From: Fibrivirga algicola
GTDB taxonomy: Bacteria > Bacteroidota > Bacteroidia > Cytophagales > Spirosomataceae
Length of the DNA: 64,000 nucleotides
NCBI RefSeq assembly: GCF_011742925.1
Contig: NZ_WAEL01000004.1
Coordinates: 248,001 to 312,000, forward strand
Direction of reading: 5' to 3'
Below the pieces are notes generated by a model that worked only from the letters and a program-made list of their open reading frames with translations, was not told where the DNA came from and ran no database searches. Made by a program: the position numbers and the translations under genes. Below, piece after piece: positions 44,616 to 53,836 of this stretch; the first letter of the stretch is position 1, and each line of letters begins with the position of its first letter.

Positions 44616-45164
44616 ATGGAAGCTCAAGCTAACACCGCTACTATCTGGACCATTGATCCATCTCACTCAGAAGTTCATTTCAAAGTTAAGCACCTGATGG
44701 TGTCGACTGTGACTGGCTCGTTCAGCGACTACGAAGGGCAGGTGACGCAAGTTGGTGACGATTTCGAAGGCGCTCAGGTAAGCTTTTCGGCCAACATCGC
44801 CAGCATCAGCACCGGCAACGAACAGCGCGATGGGCACCTCAAATCAGCCGACTTTTTCAATGCCGACGAATTTCCTCAGCTAACGTTTAAGTCGACCAGC
44901 ATGACTAAAACCGGCGACGACACCTACTCGGTAGCGGGAGATCTGACGATGCGCGGCGTAACGAAGCCCGTAACGTTGAAAGCCGAATACGGCGGACAGA
45001 TGGGTGACTTCTACGGTCAGACAAAAGCCGGTTTCGAAATTGCCGGCGTTATCAAGCGCAAAGAGTTTGGCCTTAGCTGGGACGCTGTTACCGAAGCGGG
45101 TGGCGTCGTGGTCAGCGATGATGTTCGGCTGGTGCTGAACATTCAAGTGACCAAGCAGGCTTAA
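44616..45164 (+). CDS. YceI-like lipocalin-fold protein
   Basis: 182 residues, no signal peptide. YceI signature: IWTIDPSHSEVHFKVKHLMV at the start, FEGAQVSFSANIASISTGNE, SADFFNADEFPQLTFKSTS, and YSVAGDLTMRGVTKPVTLKA. YceI proteins bind isoprenoids or lipids in a long beta-barrel; the cytosolic form is common in Bacteroidota. It is monocistronic, with a clear terminator 52 bp downstream. A short palindromic AT-rich stretch around GTGTAT/ATACAC (about 44569-44589) precedes it and may hold the promoter or an operator. Confidence 0.93.
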   Translation: MEAQANTATIWTIDPSHSEVHFKVKHLMVSTVTGSFSDYEGQVTQVGDDFEGAQVSFSANIASISTGNEQRDGHLKSADFFNADEFPQLTFKSTSMTKTGDDTYSVAGDLTMRGVTKPVTLKAEYGGQMGDFYGQTKAGFEIAGVIKRKEFGLSWDAVTEAGGVVVSDDVRLVLNIQVTKQA

Positions 45165-45215
45165 TTCAGCCTTATACTAGTACCCCACCATCACCTCTGT
45201 TGACATTTTTAACAT

Positions 45216-45249
45216 AAAAAGCCCCACTGGATTTTCCGGTGGGGCTTTT
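45216..45249. terminator. Bidirectional terminator between yceI and M3 peptidase
   Basis: Stem AGCCCCACTGGA / TCCGGTGGGGCT with a TTT loop, flanked by A5 and T4, serves the convergent yceI-like and M3 peptidase genes. Confidence 0.9.
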
Positions 45250-45276
45250 CGTATTTGTCAATACAAACTTGTTTTG

Positions 45277-47424
45277 CTACAGGGCTAATCCACTGCGGCG
45301 CAACATAGCCTGGGGCGACGGTTCACGGCCCCGAAACTTCTTGTACAACTCCATTGGCTTCTCGCTTCCGCCTTTCTCCAGTACGTTTTGCCGGAATTTC
45401 TGAGCCACCTCTTTTGCGCCGAGTCCACCGTTTTCCTGGAAATACTCGAACGCATCGGCATCGAGCACCTCACTCCATTTGTAGCTGTAATAGCCCGCCG
45501 AATAGCCACCAGCAAAAATGTGCGAGAATGCCGTGCTGAACGATGTACCTTTTACGCGTGGAAACAGATTCACCAGTGAATCGGCGTGGTTCTCAACGTC
45601 AGTGATCGATTCGCCAGTCGGTTTGCGATCGTGGAAATACATATCAGTAAGGCCAAAACGCAGCTGACGCAAGTTGGCGATACCCGCCATGAAATTCTGA
45701 CTCGCGCGTATTTTCTCAACCAGTGACTGTGGAATCACCTCGCCCGTTTTGTAATGCTTGGCAAACAGGTTCAGCGCTTCAGGGGTGTAGCACCAGTTTT
45801 CCATCACCTGCGAAGGCAGTTCCACAAAATCGCGGGGTACGCTGGTGCCGCTCAGGCTTTCGTACTGCCCGTTGGCCAGCATACCATGCAGTGCATGGCC
45901 AAATTCGTGGAAGAGCGTGGTTACTTCATAAAACGTCAGCAGCGACGGGCGGGTATCCGTAGGCCGCGTGAAGTTGCACACGTTCACAATGTGCGGGCGC
46001 AGGTTCACACCATTCACAATTTTCTGTCCCTGCACATCATTCATCCAGGCACCACTGCGCTTGCCTGCCCGGGGAAAGTAATCGCCATAGAAGACCGCCA
46101 GGAACTTGCCGTTCTGATCAAATACTTCGTAGGCCTTCACCTCCGGGTTGTAGACCGGAATCGTGTTGTTTTCTTTGAACGTGATCCCGTACAACTTATT
46201 CGCCACCGTGAATACGCCCTGCAACACGTTTTCCAGTTTGAAGTAGGGCCGGAGCGTTTCATCATCCAAGTCAAGCTGCTTCTTTTTCAGCTTCTCGGCA
46301 TAATAACTGTAGTCCCACTGCTCAATCTTGTCGGCCGTAAAGCCATATGACTTGGCAAAGGTGGTCAGTTCGTTCAACTGGCGTTCGGCAGCCGGGCGGG
46401 CGTACTGCACGAGTTCATCTAGAAACGACTTCACTTTCTGGCTTGAACCGGCCATGCTTTCTTCCAGCACAAAGTCGGCATGTGTCTTGTAACCCAGCAG
46501 GTTCGCCCGGTCGTAGCGCAGCTGAACCATCCGAGTGATATTTGTCTGGTTATCGTTCTTGTCGCCGTGAAAACCCCGGCCATTATATGCGCGGTACAGT
46601 TTCTCGCGAAGTCCCCGGTTGTCGGCGTATTGCATGAAGGGGCCGTAGCTCGGGGCTTGAAGCGTGAACGCCCAGCCGGTCATCTTTTTCTCCTGCGCCA
46701 CCTTCTTCGCTGCTTCTTTGGCAAAATCGGGCAGCCCACTCAGTTCTTCCTCGTCCGTTACGTTCATTACGTACTCGTTGGTCTCGTTGAGCACGTTTTC
46801 GCCAAATTGAATTGACAACTGCGACAGTTCCTTATCAATCGCCCGCAGCTTCGTTTTATCCGCATCAGTCAGATTAGCGCCGTTACGGGCAAACCGCTTG
46901 TACGTTTTCTCGAGCAGCATCTGGCTTTCGCCATCCAGTTTAAGGCTGGCCCTTTGCTCATACACGGCTTTGATACGGGCAAAGAGTTTATCGTTCAGGG
47001 TGATGTCATTGCCGTACTCGGTCAACATCGGCGACACCTCTTTCACAATTTTCTGTAACTCCGGATTCGTTTCGGCAGCGTTCAGATTAAAGAGTACCGA
47101 CGTGGCGCGGCTCAACTGATCGCCACCCCGCTCGAGGGCCACAACCGTGTTGGCAAACGTTGGCTTCTCTTTGTTATTGGCAATAGCGGCTACTTCTTTC
47201 CGGCCCGCCGCAATACCTTCGGTAATAGCAGGCAGGAAATGCTCATTCCTGATGAGCGGGAATGGAGCCGTTTCGTGGAGTGTCTGAAACGGCTTCAGTA
47301 ACGGGTTAGTCATTGTCATAGTTGGTGTTGATGTCGACTTAGGCTGAGCCGTCGACTGGGCTACGGCTGCACCCGCGCAAAGCGATAGTGCGGCAAGCCC
47401 AAGGAGTTGTGAGGACAAGTACAT
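45277..47424 (-). CDS. Secreted M3 family metallopeptidase (dipeptidyl carboxypeptidase / oligopeptidase A type)
   Basis: 715 residues from the ATG at 47424 (signal peptide MYLSSQLLGLAALSLCAGAA, cleavage near VAQ). Upstream in-frame starts are not supported. The zinc motif HEFGH lies in VTTLFHEFGHALHGMLANGQ, with a downstream Glu in the helix that follows and YYSYKWSEVLDADAFEYFQE near the C-terminus. It hydrolyses short peptides. A signal peptide suggests a periplasmic location, as in Dcp relatives in this phylum. The gene is monocistronic or lies downstream of the thioesterase on the same strand. Confidence 0.93.
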   Translation of the reverse strand: MYLSSQLLGLAALSLCAGAAVAQSTAQPKSTSTPTMTMTNPLLKPFQTLHETAPFPLIRNEHFLPAITEGIAAGRKEVAAIANNKEKPTFANTVVALERGGDQLSRATSVLFNLNAAETNPELQKIVKEVSPMLTEYGNDITLNDKLFARIKAVYEQRASLKLDGESQMLLEKTYKRFARNGANLTDADKTKLRAIDKELSQLSIQFGENVLNETNEYVMNVTDEEELSGLPDFAKEAAKKVAQEKKMTGWAFTLQAPSYGPFMQYADNRGLREKLYRAYNGRGFHGDKNDNQTNITRMVQLRYDRANLLGYKTHADFVLEESMAGSSQKVKSFLDELVQYARPAAERQLNELTTFAKSYGFTADKIEQWDYSYYAEKLKKKQLDLDDETLRPYFKLENVLQGVFTVANKLYGITFKENNTIPVYNPEVKAYEVFDQNGKFLAVFYGDYFPRAGKRSGAWMNDVQGQKIVNGVNLRPHIVNVCNFTRPTDTRPSLLTFYEVTTLFHEFGHALHGMLANGQYESLSGTSVPRDFVELPSQVMENWCYTPEALNLFAKHYKTGEVIPQSLVEKIRASQNFMAGIANLRQLRFGLTDMYFHDRKPTGESITDVENHADSLVNLFPRVKGTSFSTAFSHIFAGGYSAGYYSYKWSEVLDADAFEYFQENGGLGAKEVAQKFRQNVLEKGGSEKPMELYKKFRGREPSPQAMLRRSGLAL

Positions 47425-47509
47425 TTGAATCTCGTTCAACAGCGTATAAACAGGGGCAGTTGCCCTGAATTTTACTCTAAAATACAACCGAATGCCTGTT
47501 GAACGCAAA

Positions 47510-48025
47510 CTACATTTCGAAGAGGGCCCGTAGCTCAGTAGCTTCCTGCGGCTTCATCCGGCCGGCCAGCACCAGGCGGAGCTGTCGCCGCCGCAACGCC
47601 GACTCAAAGCGGGCTTTCTCAGCTTCTGATTCGGCAATGACGGGGGGGACTTCGATGGGGCGACCGCTTTGGTCGACCGCCACAAACGTGTAGTATGCAC
47701 TGTTGGTGCTCACCCGCACGCCCGCCGGAATATCTTCGGCCCACACTTCAATAAACACTTCCATCGATGAACTGAACGCGCGTGTCACCTGAGCTTTCAT
47801 GGTAACAATGTTGCCCAGCTTAATGGGTTCGGCAAAAGATACGTTGTCGACCGAAGCCGTCACGACCACCCGATTCGAATGTTTCTGAGCAGCAATAGCG
47901 GCGGCAATGTCCATGAAGTGGAGAAGGCGACCGCCCATCAGGTTGTTGAGTGTGTTGGTATCGTTGGGCAACACCATTTCGGTCATGATGGTGTGGGATT
48001 CGCTAGCGCGTTTGGGTTGCGGCAT
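47510..48025 (-). CDS. Acyl-CoA thioesterase, hotdog fold
   Basis: 171 residues. ANDTNTLNNLMGGRLLHFMD (substrate-binding Asn and the catalytic Asp in HFMDIAAAIAAQKHS) and VVVTASVDNVSFAEPIKLGN mark the ACOT/YciA branch of acyl-CoA hydrolases. It releases free fatty acid and CoA in the cytosol. The family is usually hexameric. Transcribed ahead of the M3 peptidase gene. A nested hairpin (48046-48111) sits just upstream of the start. Confidence 0.9.
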   Translation of the reverse strand: MPQPKRASESHTIMTEMVLPNDTNTLNNLMGGRLLHFMDIAAAIAAQKHSNRVVVTASVDNVSFAEPIKLGNIVTMKAQVTRAFSSSMEVFIEVWAEDIPAGVRVSTNSAYYTFVAVDQSGRPIEVPPVIAESEAEKARFESALRRRQLRLVLAGRMKPQEATELRALFEM

Positions 48026-48045
48026 TACTAGAGTTGACGGTCAAC

Positions 48046-48111
48046 GTCTGCTGATTGATGGAATGTAGCGTACTGGCAAGTTCAGTTGCCAGCACCACAA
48101 AATTAGCAGAC
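48046..48111. repeat. Nested inverted repeat upstream of the thioesterase gene
   Basis: Outer arms GTCTGCTGATT (48046-48056) and AATTAGCAGAC (48101-48111) match 10 of 11; inner arms CTGGCAA (48073-48079) and TTGCCAG (48086-48092) are perfect. The element fills the gap between the upstream gene's stop and the thioesterase start. Confidence 0.5.
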
Positions 48112-48124
48112 TAAACCCTGATTA

Positions 48125-48727
48125 CTACCTGATCGGAATAGTTACACCGACGCCCATCGGCGATTGACCAATAAGCTGAAGTTGCTGTGGGTCACCCCGT
48201 TTCTTGAAAATGAGGTAGTTGACCACATCAAACGCCAGTAGAAAAGCGCCCTGAGCCATGACTGCTTTGCCATATCCCCGCAGCTTATCAGCCTGATCGG
48301 GACGCGAATTAGCCCGTTCGGTCAGGTAAAGTCCACCCGCGATGTAGGCGATATCGAGCCCCGCGTTGAACAGCAAGGTGCGCTTTATCGACTCCTGTTT
48401 CTGCACCGCCTCGCCCAGCGTCTCTGAGTCGGGGCGTTGCTTGCGGAGGCCCAGTAGGCCCAGGCCGGCAATCCCCAGGTTCACTGCGTTCCAGTACAAA
48501 TTCATCTGATGAATGTATTTCGTTTCGCCAGAGGTTTGCCCGATGGCAACCCCACTGACAGCCAGATTGGCCAGCGCATAGCCCCCCAGCGTCAGGCCCA
48601 GCGTGCGGGTATGGGTGTAGCGCTCTTGACTGAATTGCAGCCGGTCGGCGGGAGAAACAGGCGTTGATTGTGCCTGTACAAACGGGCCCAGCAGGGAGGC
48701 ACCCAGGGTAAGGAGAAAACGGTTCAT
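48125..48727 (-). CDS. Hypothetical membrane protein
   Basis: 200 residues. Signal or first TM segment MNRFLLTLGASLLGPFVQAQ, then about four hydrophobic segments (TLGLTLGGYALANLAVSGVA; MNLYWNAVNLGIAGLGLLGL; LLFNAGLDIAYIAGGLYLT; AQGAFLLAFDVVNYLIFKKR). Between them are charged loops. No motif points to an enzyme. The sequence looks like a small Bacteroidota-specific membrane protein of unknown role. It lies alone between a DoxX-like gene and the thioesterase, all minus strand. Confidence 0.7.
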   Translation of the reverse strand: MNRFLLTLGASLLGPFVQAQSTPVSPADRLQFSQERYTHTRTLGLTLGGYALANLAVSGVAIGQTSGETKYIHQMNLYWNAVNLGIAGLGLLGLRKQRPDSETLGEAVQKQESIKRTLLFNAGLDIAYIAGGLYLTERANSRPDQADKLRGYGKAVMAQGAFLLAFDVVNYLIFKKRGDPQQLQLIGQSPMGVGVTIPIR

Positions 48728-48866
48728 GAAGTGCTGTTTTAGTGACCAGTCAGTCTAAGAACCTAAGTAATGAAGGACGGTTTTTGTTAGATCAGGCGCT
48801 TAATTAATCCCAGTCAGTAGCGGTGGCAACTAACCCTGCCAAGCAACGCGATGACCGGTCCCTACC

Positions 48867-49208
48867 CTATTTCGTGTACTGATATGCCCACCAGATGAGT
48901 ACGCCCTGTAGAGGCAATCGGCCCCACCGGATCCAGGGCGACAGCTGCTGGAATTTATCGCCGACAGCCATGTAGTAGTTAGCCGGAAACACTGCGATCA
49001 GCAAGGCTATCAATCCCCAGGCGGCCCAAACGCGGGTTGCCGGAAATAGCAGGCCAATCCCCACGGCTACTTCAGCCACCCCACTCCAAAAAACCAGCGC
49101 AGTATGCGCAGGCAGATAGGGCGGCATGATCGTCAGGTAAAATGTAGGGCGGACAAAGTGCCCTATTCCTGCCAGGATGTAAATGGCGGCCATGAAGTAA
49201 ACAGACAT
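48867..49208 (-). CDS. DoxX-like small membrane protein
   Basis: 113 residues with four TM helices in the DoxX/MauE layout: FMAAIYILAGIGHFVRPTFY, FWSGVAEVAVGIGLLFPATR, WAAWGLIALLIAVFPANYYM and a final amphipathic helix LPLQGVLIWWAYQYTK. The AGIGHF motif and the GVAEVAVGIGL motif are typical. Family members act near quinone or thiol redox steps; the specific role is unknown. Confidence 0.88.
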   Translation of the reverse strand: MSVYFMAAIYILAGIGHFVRPTFYLTIMPPYLPAHTALVFWSGVAEVAVGIGLLFPATRVWAAWGLIALLIAVFPANYYMAVGDKFQQLSPWIRWGRLPLQGVLIWWAYQYTK

Positions 49209-49250
49209 AAGACTGGGGATTTAGAACAAATCGCTGGCAAGGTACGTACA

Positions 49251-50564
49251 TTAACTACGCTCGCCTTCCAGTACTGCCCGCATGGCACTGGCCTTTAGCA
49301 GACATTCGGCGTACTCCTGCACGGGATCGGCATCATAAGTGATAGCGCTACCAACCGTAAAACTGGCACGCTGCTGTGTGGCATTGTAAAGAATACTTCG
49401 AATCACCACGTTAAAATCGAAGTCACCACTAGGGGTAATGTAGCCGATGGCGCCTGAATACACCCCCCGACGGCTAGTTTCTAACTCGTCGATACGTTGC
49501 ATGGCCCGGATTTTCGGTGCCCCTGTCATACTGCCCATCGGAAAGGCATTGCCCAGCACATCGGCCAGCGAAACATCCTGCCGCTGGATAGCTGACACGG
49601 TCGAGATCATCTGGTGCACCTGCCGGAAGGTATAAATCCCGAACAGTTCATCAACGGCAATGCTACCGGTTTCGGCCGAGCGGGCCAAGTCATTGCGAAC
49701 GAGATCAACGATCATCAGGTTCTCAGCCTGTTCTTTCTCGCTGGTTCGCAACTGCCTTTTCAACTCGTCATCTTCCCCGTCTGTTTGCCCTCGTCGAATG
49801 GTCCCCTTGATGGGTTGCGACACCAGTCGGTTACCTGTTTTTTTCAGAAACCGCTCGGGCGATGCGCCCAGCACGTACCTGTTGCCCTGTTTGAGAAAGG
49901 CAGAGAACGGCATGGGTGATCGGTGACACAGTGCTTGGTACGCCTCAACCGGCAACAGGTTGCATTGCTCGGCCACAAACTCAATGCAGTAGTTTAACTC
50001 ATACACATCGCCCGCCTCGATCAAGTCCCGGATCCGCTCCACATTGTCAACATACGTTGCTTCCCCGACCCGCGCCTGAACAATACCTGGTCTGGTCGGT
50101 CCGGTAGCTGGCTTCGGCAACGTACCTGGATTGGTCAACCACTCGGCCCAGGGGCCAGCATCGGCTCGATCTGTTAGCACCGTCACGTTGGCACCCTCGA
50201 ACTCGATCAGGTACATTGGCTCCATGAACCAGATAGCGGAGAACCCCAATTCATCGGCATGGCGGCTTTGCAGGTCTTCGAGCTGATTCTTTACGTCATA
50301 ACCAATGTACCCAACCAGGTGACACGGCTGTTGCCGGTGGAACTCGGCCAGCGTCTGCAGGTCGTGCTGTCCGGTAAAGGAAACGACCCGTTTCGCACCA
50401 GCGTAAAGCCGGTTGGGAAACGGGTCGTTCGGGTACGTCAGTTCGTTATTGGTGAGGTAAACGACCTGATCAAATGTAGCTTCTGCGGCGGCCACCAGTG
50501 CCCAATGCCAGTTGGAAAAACCGGCAGGGATTAGATCGGCAACGGCAAAGCTAAATCGATTCAT
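49251..50564 (-). CDS. pabB: Anthranilate/para-aminobenzoate synthase component I
   Basis: 437 residues. The chorismate-binding C-terminal domain carries AFLKQGNRYVLGASPERFLK, SQPIKGTIRRGQTDGEDDEL, MIVDLVRNDLARSAETGSIA, and FPMGSMTGAPKIRAMQRIDE. The KGT pattern and the single-domain length fit PabB (4-amino-4-deoxychorismate, folate pathway) better than TrpE, but anthranilate synthase is not excluded without a search. It starts on the ATGA overlap with the NYN-domain gene (50561-50564), an unexpected operon partner. Confidence 0.85.
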   Translation of the reverse strand: MNRFSFAVADLIPAGFSNWHWALVAAAEATFDQVVYLTNNELTYPNDPFPNRLYAGAKRVVSFTGQHDLQTLAEFHRQQPCHLVGYIGYDVKNQLEDLQSRHADELGFSAIWFMEPMYLIEFEGANVTVLTDRADAGPWAEWLTNPGTLPKPATGPTRPGIVQARVGEATYVDNVERIRDLIEAGDVYELNYCIEFVAEQCNLLPVEAYQALCHRSPMPFSAFLKQGNRYVLGASPERFLKKTGNRLVSQPIKGTIRRGQTDGEDDELKRQLRTSEKEQAENLMIVDLVRNDLARSAETGSIAVDELFGIYTFRQVHQMISTVSAIQRQDVSLADVLGNAFPMGSMTGAPKIRAMQRIDELETSRRGVYSGAIGYITPSGDFDFNVVIRSILYNATQQRASFTVGSAITYDADPVQEYAECLLKASAMRAVLEGERS

Positions 50565-51601
50565 GGCTGGTATTCAACCACCTGTACATCAATGGCAATG
50601 TCTTTACCCTCGTTGTTTTTACCCAGCCGGAACGATACTTCGTCGTCTACCTGAAAGTCATTGAAATCGCCCGAAGTGACACTGGTATAGTGGAAGAACA
50701 GGTTGTTGGGTGGCCAGTTAATGAAACCGTAGCCCGTTTTCAGGCTGCGCACTGTGCTGACAAGCCGTTCGTCTGAGTGTTCAAAGTCAGGCTGTAAATC
50801 ATCGTCCCCTTCACTTTCACCGGGCAACAGTTGCACGTTTTCGGCCGGGAAGCCGGGGTTCTGGTATGTACTGCCGTTGCCATTTGCGCTGGCGGCATTG
50901 TTCTGATAAAACTGGCGGGGTGGCGCATCGGTACGGGGCTGCTGTTTCACGAACAGATCCCGAATCATGGTGTCGTTCTTTTTCAGCCGGTTATCGATGA
51001 TTTCGTGCATTGGAACAGGGTACGATACCTCCTCCAGCAGATCCTGCGACGTGCGGGTCACCATTTTCTCGCCTTCATCATTGAGGTACTCGAAATCCCA
51101 ACTCAGCACCATGACCCGTGTCCCCAGCGTGTTCAGTTTACGGATCAACGGCACATAGTCGCCATCAGCCGTGATCAATACCACCACATCAAACTCTTTG
51201 TACGTCGCCAGTTCGTAGGTTTCAAGCGCCAGCCATACATCAATTCCTTTCTCCTGGCGGTAGCCCTGGTAAGTCTTTACGGGCAGGTAATGCGTTACCA
51301 CCCCTTCCGACATCAGGATATCGTCGAACAGGCGATCATAAAACAGTTGGTTACCGCGCTGACTGGCTTCGTGCGCGTTCAGTCGACCTCTGAAGTAGTG
51401 AGCATCAACAATCTGGCATAAGTTCATATCACTATCTTCCATATCCGCTACCTGACTGCGGATAAATTGGTGAAGACCTGATATGCTAATACGACTACGA
51501 CGTTCGTGCGAATAATTGTAGTAGTTACTTACATGAAGAAAATAATTACCATCATAGAACACCCCTATACGGGTTAGTTTAGTACGCCTTAAATGCTGCA
51601 T
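50561..51601 (-). CDS. NYN (PIN-like) domain protein with C-terminal cold-shock-like domain
   Basis: 346 residues from the ATG at 51601 (an ATG at 51649 is less likely because it precedes an AT-rich leader). N-terminal NYN/LabA domain: acidic catalytic residues in IGVFYDGNYFLHVSNYY, EKGIDVWLALETYELA and FDVVVLITADGDYVPLIRKL. A linker (about 200-280) is polar and low complexity. The last about 60 residues, TVRSLKTGYGFINWPPNNLF then FRLGKNNEGKDIAIDVQ, look like a cold-shock (OB-fold) RNA-binding domain. A nuclease with an RNA-binding tail is a fair inference. Confidence 0.85.
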   Translation of the reverse strand: MQHLRRTKLTRIGVFYDGNYFLHVSNYYNYSHERRSRISISGLHQFIRSQVADMEDSDMNLCQIVDAHYFRGRLNAHEASQRGNQLFYDRLFDDILMSEGVVTHYLPVKTYQGYRQEKGIDVWLALETYELATYKEFDVVVLITADGDYVPLIRKLNTLGTRVMVLSWDFEYLNDEGEKMVTRTSQDLLEEVSYPVPMHEIIDNRLKKNDTMIRDLFVKQQPRTDAPPRQFYQNNAASANGNGSTYQNPGFPAENVQLLPGESEGDDDLQPDFEHSDERLVSTVRSLKTGYGFINWPPNNLFFHYTSVTSGDFNDFQVDDEVSFRLGKNNEGKDIAIDVQVVEYQP

Positions 51602-51922
51602 TTTTTGTACGAAAAAATTATATATGAAAATTAAGTAAACAGGGCACAACCAGGGATTTCAGCTTAGTAAGATTTGCTACTCGCGGGGTGAGTAGACCGT
51701 TGACTTGAAAAGTAAGTAACGAGCGCTTAACCTCTTTGATTCTATGTATGTCAAATACCTACTTCAATCGCTGTACTAAACTCAATTCAATATGTATACG
51801 GAGCTAATTATAGCCGACGTAGCTGCTCGGCTCACGCTGTTTTTTTGCCCAAATATAGCGCATAAACCGGTTTGAACGGTGTTGAGACCAATTTCTTCTC
51901 GTTCACCCATTAACTTGCGGCT
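51602..51922. other. 321-bp divergent intergenic region, no gene
   Basis: This AT-rich gap separates the NYN-domain gene (minus) from hisB (plus) and should hold promoters for both. TACTTTTC and TAATTTTC on the minus strand and TAACTTGC on the plus strand are near but inexact -7 matches. A small inverted repeat CTACTC/GAGTAG surrounds 51681-51699. No open frame with coding character was found. Confidence 0.4.
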
Positions 51923-53071
51923 ATGCAACCAGTATTATTTATAGACCGCGACGGTACGCTGATCATCGAACCGCAGTCTGACTTCCAGATCGATTCGCTC
52001 GAGAAGCTCGAATTCGTCCCAAACGTACTCTCTGCACTACGTAAAATTGCCGAAGAAACGCCCTACGAACTGGTGATGGTCACCAACCAAGATGGACTGG
52101 GTACGTCCGCGTTCCCTGAAGACACCTTCTGGCCTGCGCACAACAAAATGATGCGTACGCTGGAAAACGAGTCGATTCACTTTGCCGCTCAACACATTGA
52201 CCGCACGTTTCCTGCCGACAACGTACCTACCCGAAAGCCGGGTACCGGTATGCTCACGGCTTACTTTACCGACGGTTATGACCTGTCAAACAGCTACGTA
52301 ATTGGCGACCGGCTAACCGACGTAAAACTGGCGCTGAACCTTGGTGCAAAGGCGATCCTGTTTATCCCGCCCAATATCAATCCCGATACGCAGGCGGCTG
52401 ATACGGATGGACTAACCGATGAGATGAAACAGGCAATTGCCCTGACAACCAGCGACTGGAACGAGATTTACACCTTTTTGCGTCTTCCGGCCCGTACCGC
52501 CACCGTTGAACGGAATACGAACGAAACGAAAATCAAGATTGAGCTAAACCTCGACGGAACAGGCGTGGCCGACATGCACACGGGCCTGGGCTTTTTTGAC
52601 CACATGCTCGATCAGTTGGCAAAACACTCAGGGGCCGATCTGCGCGTCCACGTGAACGGTGATCTGCACATTGATGAACACCATACCATCGAAGACACGG
52701 CATTAGCACTCGGCGAAGCGTACCGGCAGGCACTCGGTAACAAGCGGGGAATTAGCCGCTACGGGTTTCTGCTACCCATGGACGAAGCCCTAGCGCAGGT
52801 AGCCATCGACTTTTCGGGCCGTCCCTGGCTGGTATGGGACGCGGAATTCAAACGGGAGAAAATCGGCGAGATGCCCACCGAAATGTTCTTCCACTTCTTT
52901 AAGTCGTTTGCCGATACAGCCCAGGCTAATGTTAACATTAAAGTGGAGGGTGATAACGAACACCACAAGATCGAGGCGATCTTTAAGGCCTTCGCAAAAG
53001 CCATCAAAATGGCCGTAAAACGTGACATTAAAGCGTTAGACAGCCTCCCAAGTACAAAGGGGGTTCTTTAA
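51923..53071 (+). CDS. hisB: Bifunctional histidinol-phosphatase / imidazoleglycerol-phosphate dehydratase
   Basis: 382 residues. The N-terminal HAD phosphatase domain (about 1-165) begins [20 protein letters not shown], with VTNQDG and [17 protein letters not shown] as motifs II-IV. The C-terminal IGPD domain (about 195-382) carries the metal-binding HxxxxH/DEHHT sets in [34 protein letters not shown] and [17 protein letters not shown]. It performs two histidine-synthesis steps. The partner hisC is 5 kb downstream, not adjacent, so there is no compact his operon here. Confidence 0.96.
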   Translation: MQPVLFIDRDGTLIIEPQSDFQIDSLEKLEFVPNVLSALRKIAEETPYELVMVTNQDGLGTSAFPEDTFWPAHNKMMRTLENESIHFAAQHIDRTFPADNVPTRKPGTGMLTAYFTDGYDLSNSYVIGDRLTDVKLALNLGAKAILFIPPNINPDTQAADTDGLTDEMKQAIALTTSDWNEIYTFLRLPARTATVERNTNETKIKIELNLDGTGVADMHTGLGFFDHMLDQLAKHSGADLRVHVNGDLHIDEHHTIEDTALALGEAYRQALGNKRGISRYGFLLPMDEALAQVAIDFSGRPWLVWDAEFKREKIGEMPTEMFFHFFKSFADTAQANVNIKVEGDNEHHKIEAIFKAFAKAIKMAVKRDIKALDSLPSTKGVL

Positions 53072-53078
53072 AAAGCTT

Positions 53079-53169
53079 CAGGTCTCAAGTCCTGGCATTC
53101 AAGTGTGCTGCCCAATCACCGTGTTTCGGTAGATCGGCAGCACACTTGAATGCCAGGACTTGAGACCTG
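53079..53169. repeat. Heptad-type long hairpin, complete copy 3
   Basis: Perfect 34-bp arms (53079-53112 and 53136-53169), loop 23 nt, between convergent hisB and a CHRD gene. Read towards the loop the units are AGGTCTC, AAGTCCT, GGCATTC, then AAGTGTGCTGCC. The outer right side continues with two further 7-nt units (AAGTCTC on the complementary strand, then TTC-type). No T-run. Confidence 0.85.
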
Positions 53170-53188
53170 AGACTTGAAACCTGACTCT

Positions 53189-53671
53189 TTACTTCACCCG
53201 AATATCACCACGGATTTCACCGGCCGGATACAGACTTGTGTGCAGGTTGGCATAGAAGAAACCATTCTTCATGCTGTCTATCTGTGTTTGGCGAAGCGTA
53301 GAGGTAGAACCAATGATTGGCGAAGTCAGTGAAGCAAATGGAACAGCTACCCCACCGGTACCATTCGTTTCGGTGATCCGATGCAAGTGACCCGCAATTG
53401 GCGTAATGCCCGAGTACGTTACTGTATAGCTCAACACACGTGAGTTCTGATCCAGGCTTCCAGTAAACGTACCTGTAGCCGTCGACGTAGTCGAAGTTGG
53501 CTTCTCCTGGGCACCGTTAAGCGTAGCCGTTAACTGGATCGGCTGTTGCTGAACGGGAGTAACGGGGCCTGGGTTTGTCGCAGGCGTATTTTCGTAGCAG
53601 CTGCTAAGTCCCAAAACTGAGCCAACAAGCAGGGTGGCAATGAGAGTGAAACGTTGTCGGGTTGCAAACAT
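53189..53671 (-). CDS. CHRD-domain lipoprotein
   Basis: 160 residues from the ATG at 53671. The in-frame ATG at 53767 is rejected because this start gives the lipoprotein signal MFATRQRFTLIATLLVGSVL...SSC. The single CHRD domain has the family hallmarks: LNGAQEKP, TGTFTGSLDQ, LSYTVTYSGI, GHLHRITETNG and FYANLHTSLYPAGEIRGDI. CHRD domains are extracellular and of unknown biochemical function. First of three consecutive CHRD genes on the minus strand. Confidence 0.9.
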   Translation of the reverse strand: MFATRQRFTLIATLLVGSVLGLSSCYENTPATNPGPVTPVQQQPIQLTATLNGAQEKPTSTTSTATGTFTGSLDQNSRVLSYTVTYSGITPIAGHLHRITETNGTGGVAVPFASLTSPIIGSTSTLRQTQIDSMKNGFFYANLHTSLYPAGEIRGDIRVK

Positions 53672-53768
53672 GATCGTATTTATTTGGTTGGTCACGGCTA
53701 AATAAGCAGATATACACCTGAATTGTTGCAACTTTCCCGCATCTGCGGTATCAATAGTTATAAACAAG

Positions 53769-53815
53769 TACGCCAGTCCATGCTTTCCGCGTGACGGAAA
53801 ACGTAGACTGGCGTA
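53769..53815. repeat. Nested inverted repeat between two CHRD genes
   Basis: Outer arms TACGCCAGTC (53769-53778) and GACTGGCGTA (53806-53815), inner arms TTTCCG (53784-53789) and CGGAAA (53795-53800), all perfect. No T-run. Confidence 0.65.
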
Positions 53816-53836
53816 GGTGTAAATAAGGAAACTCGT

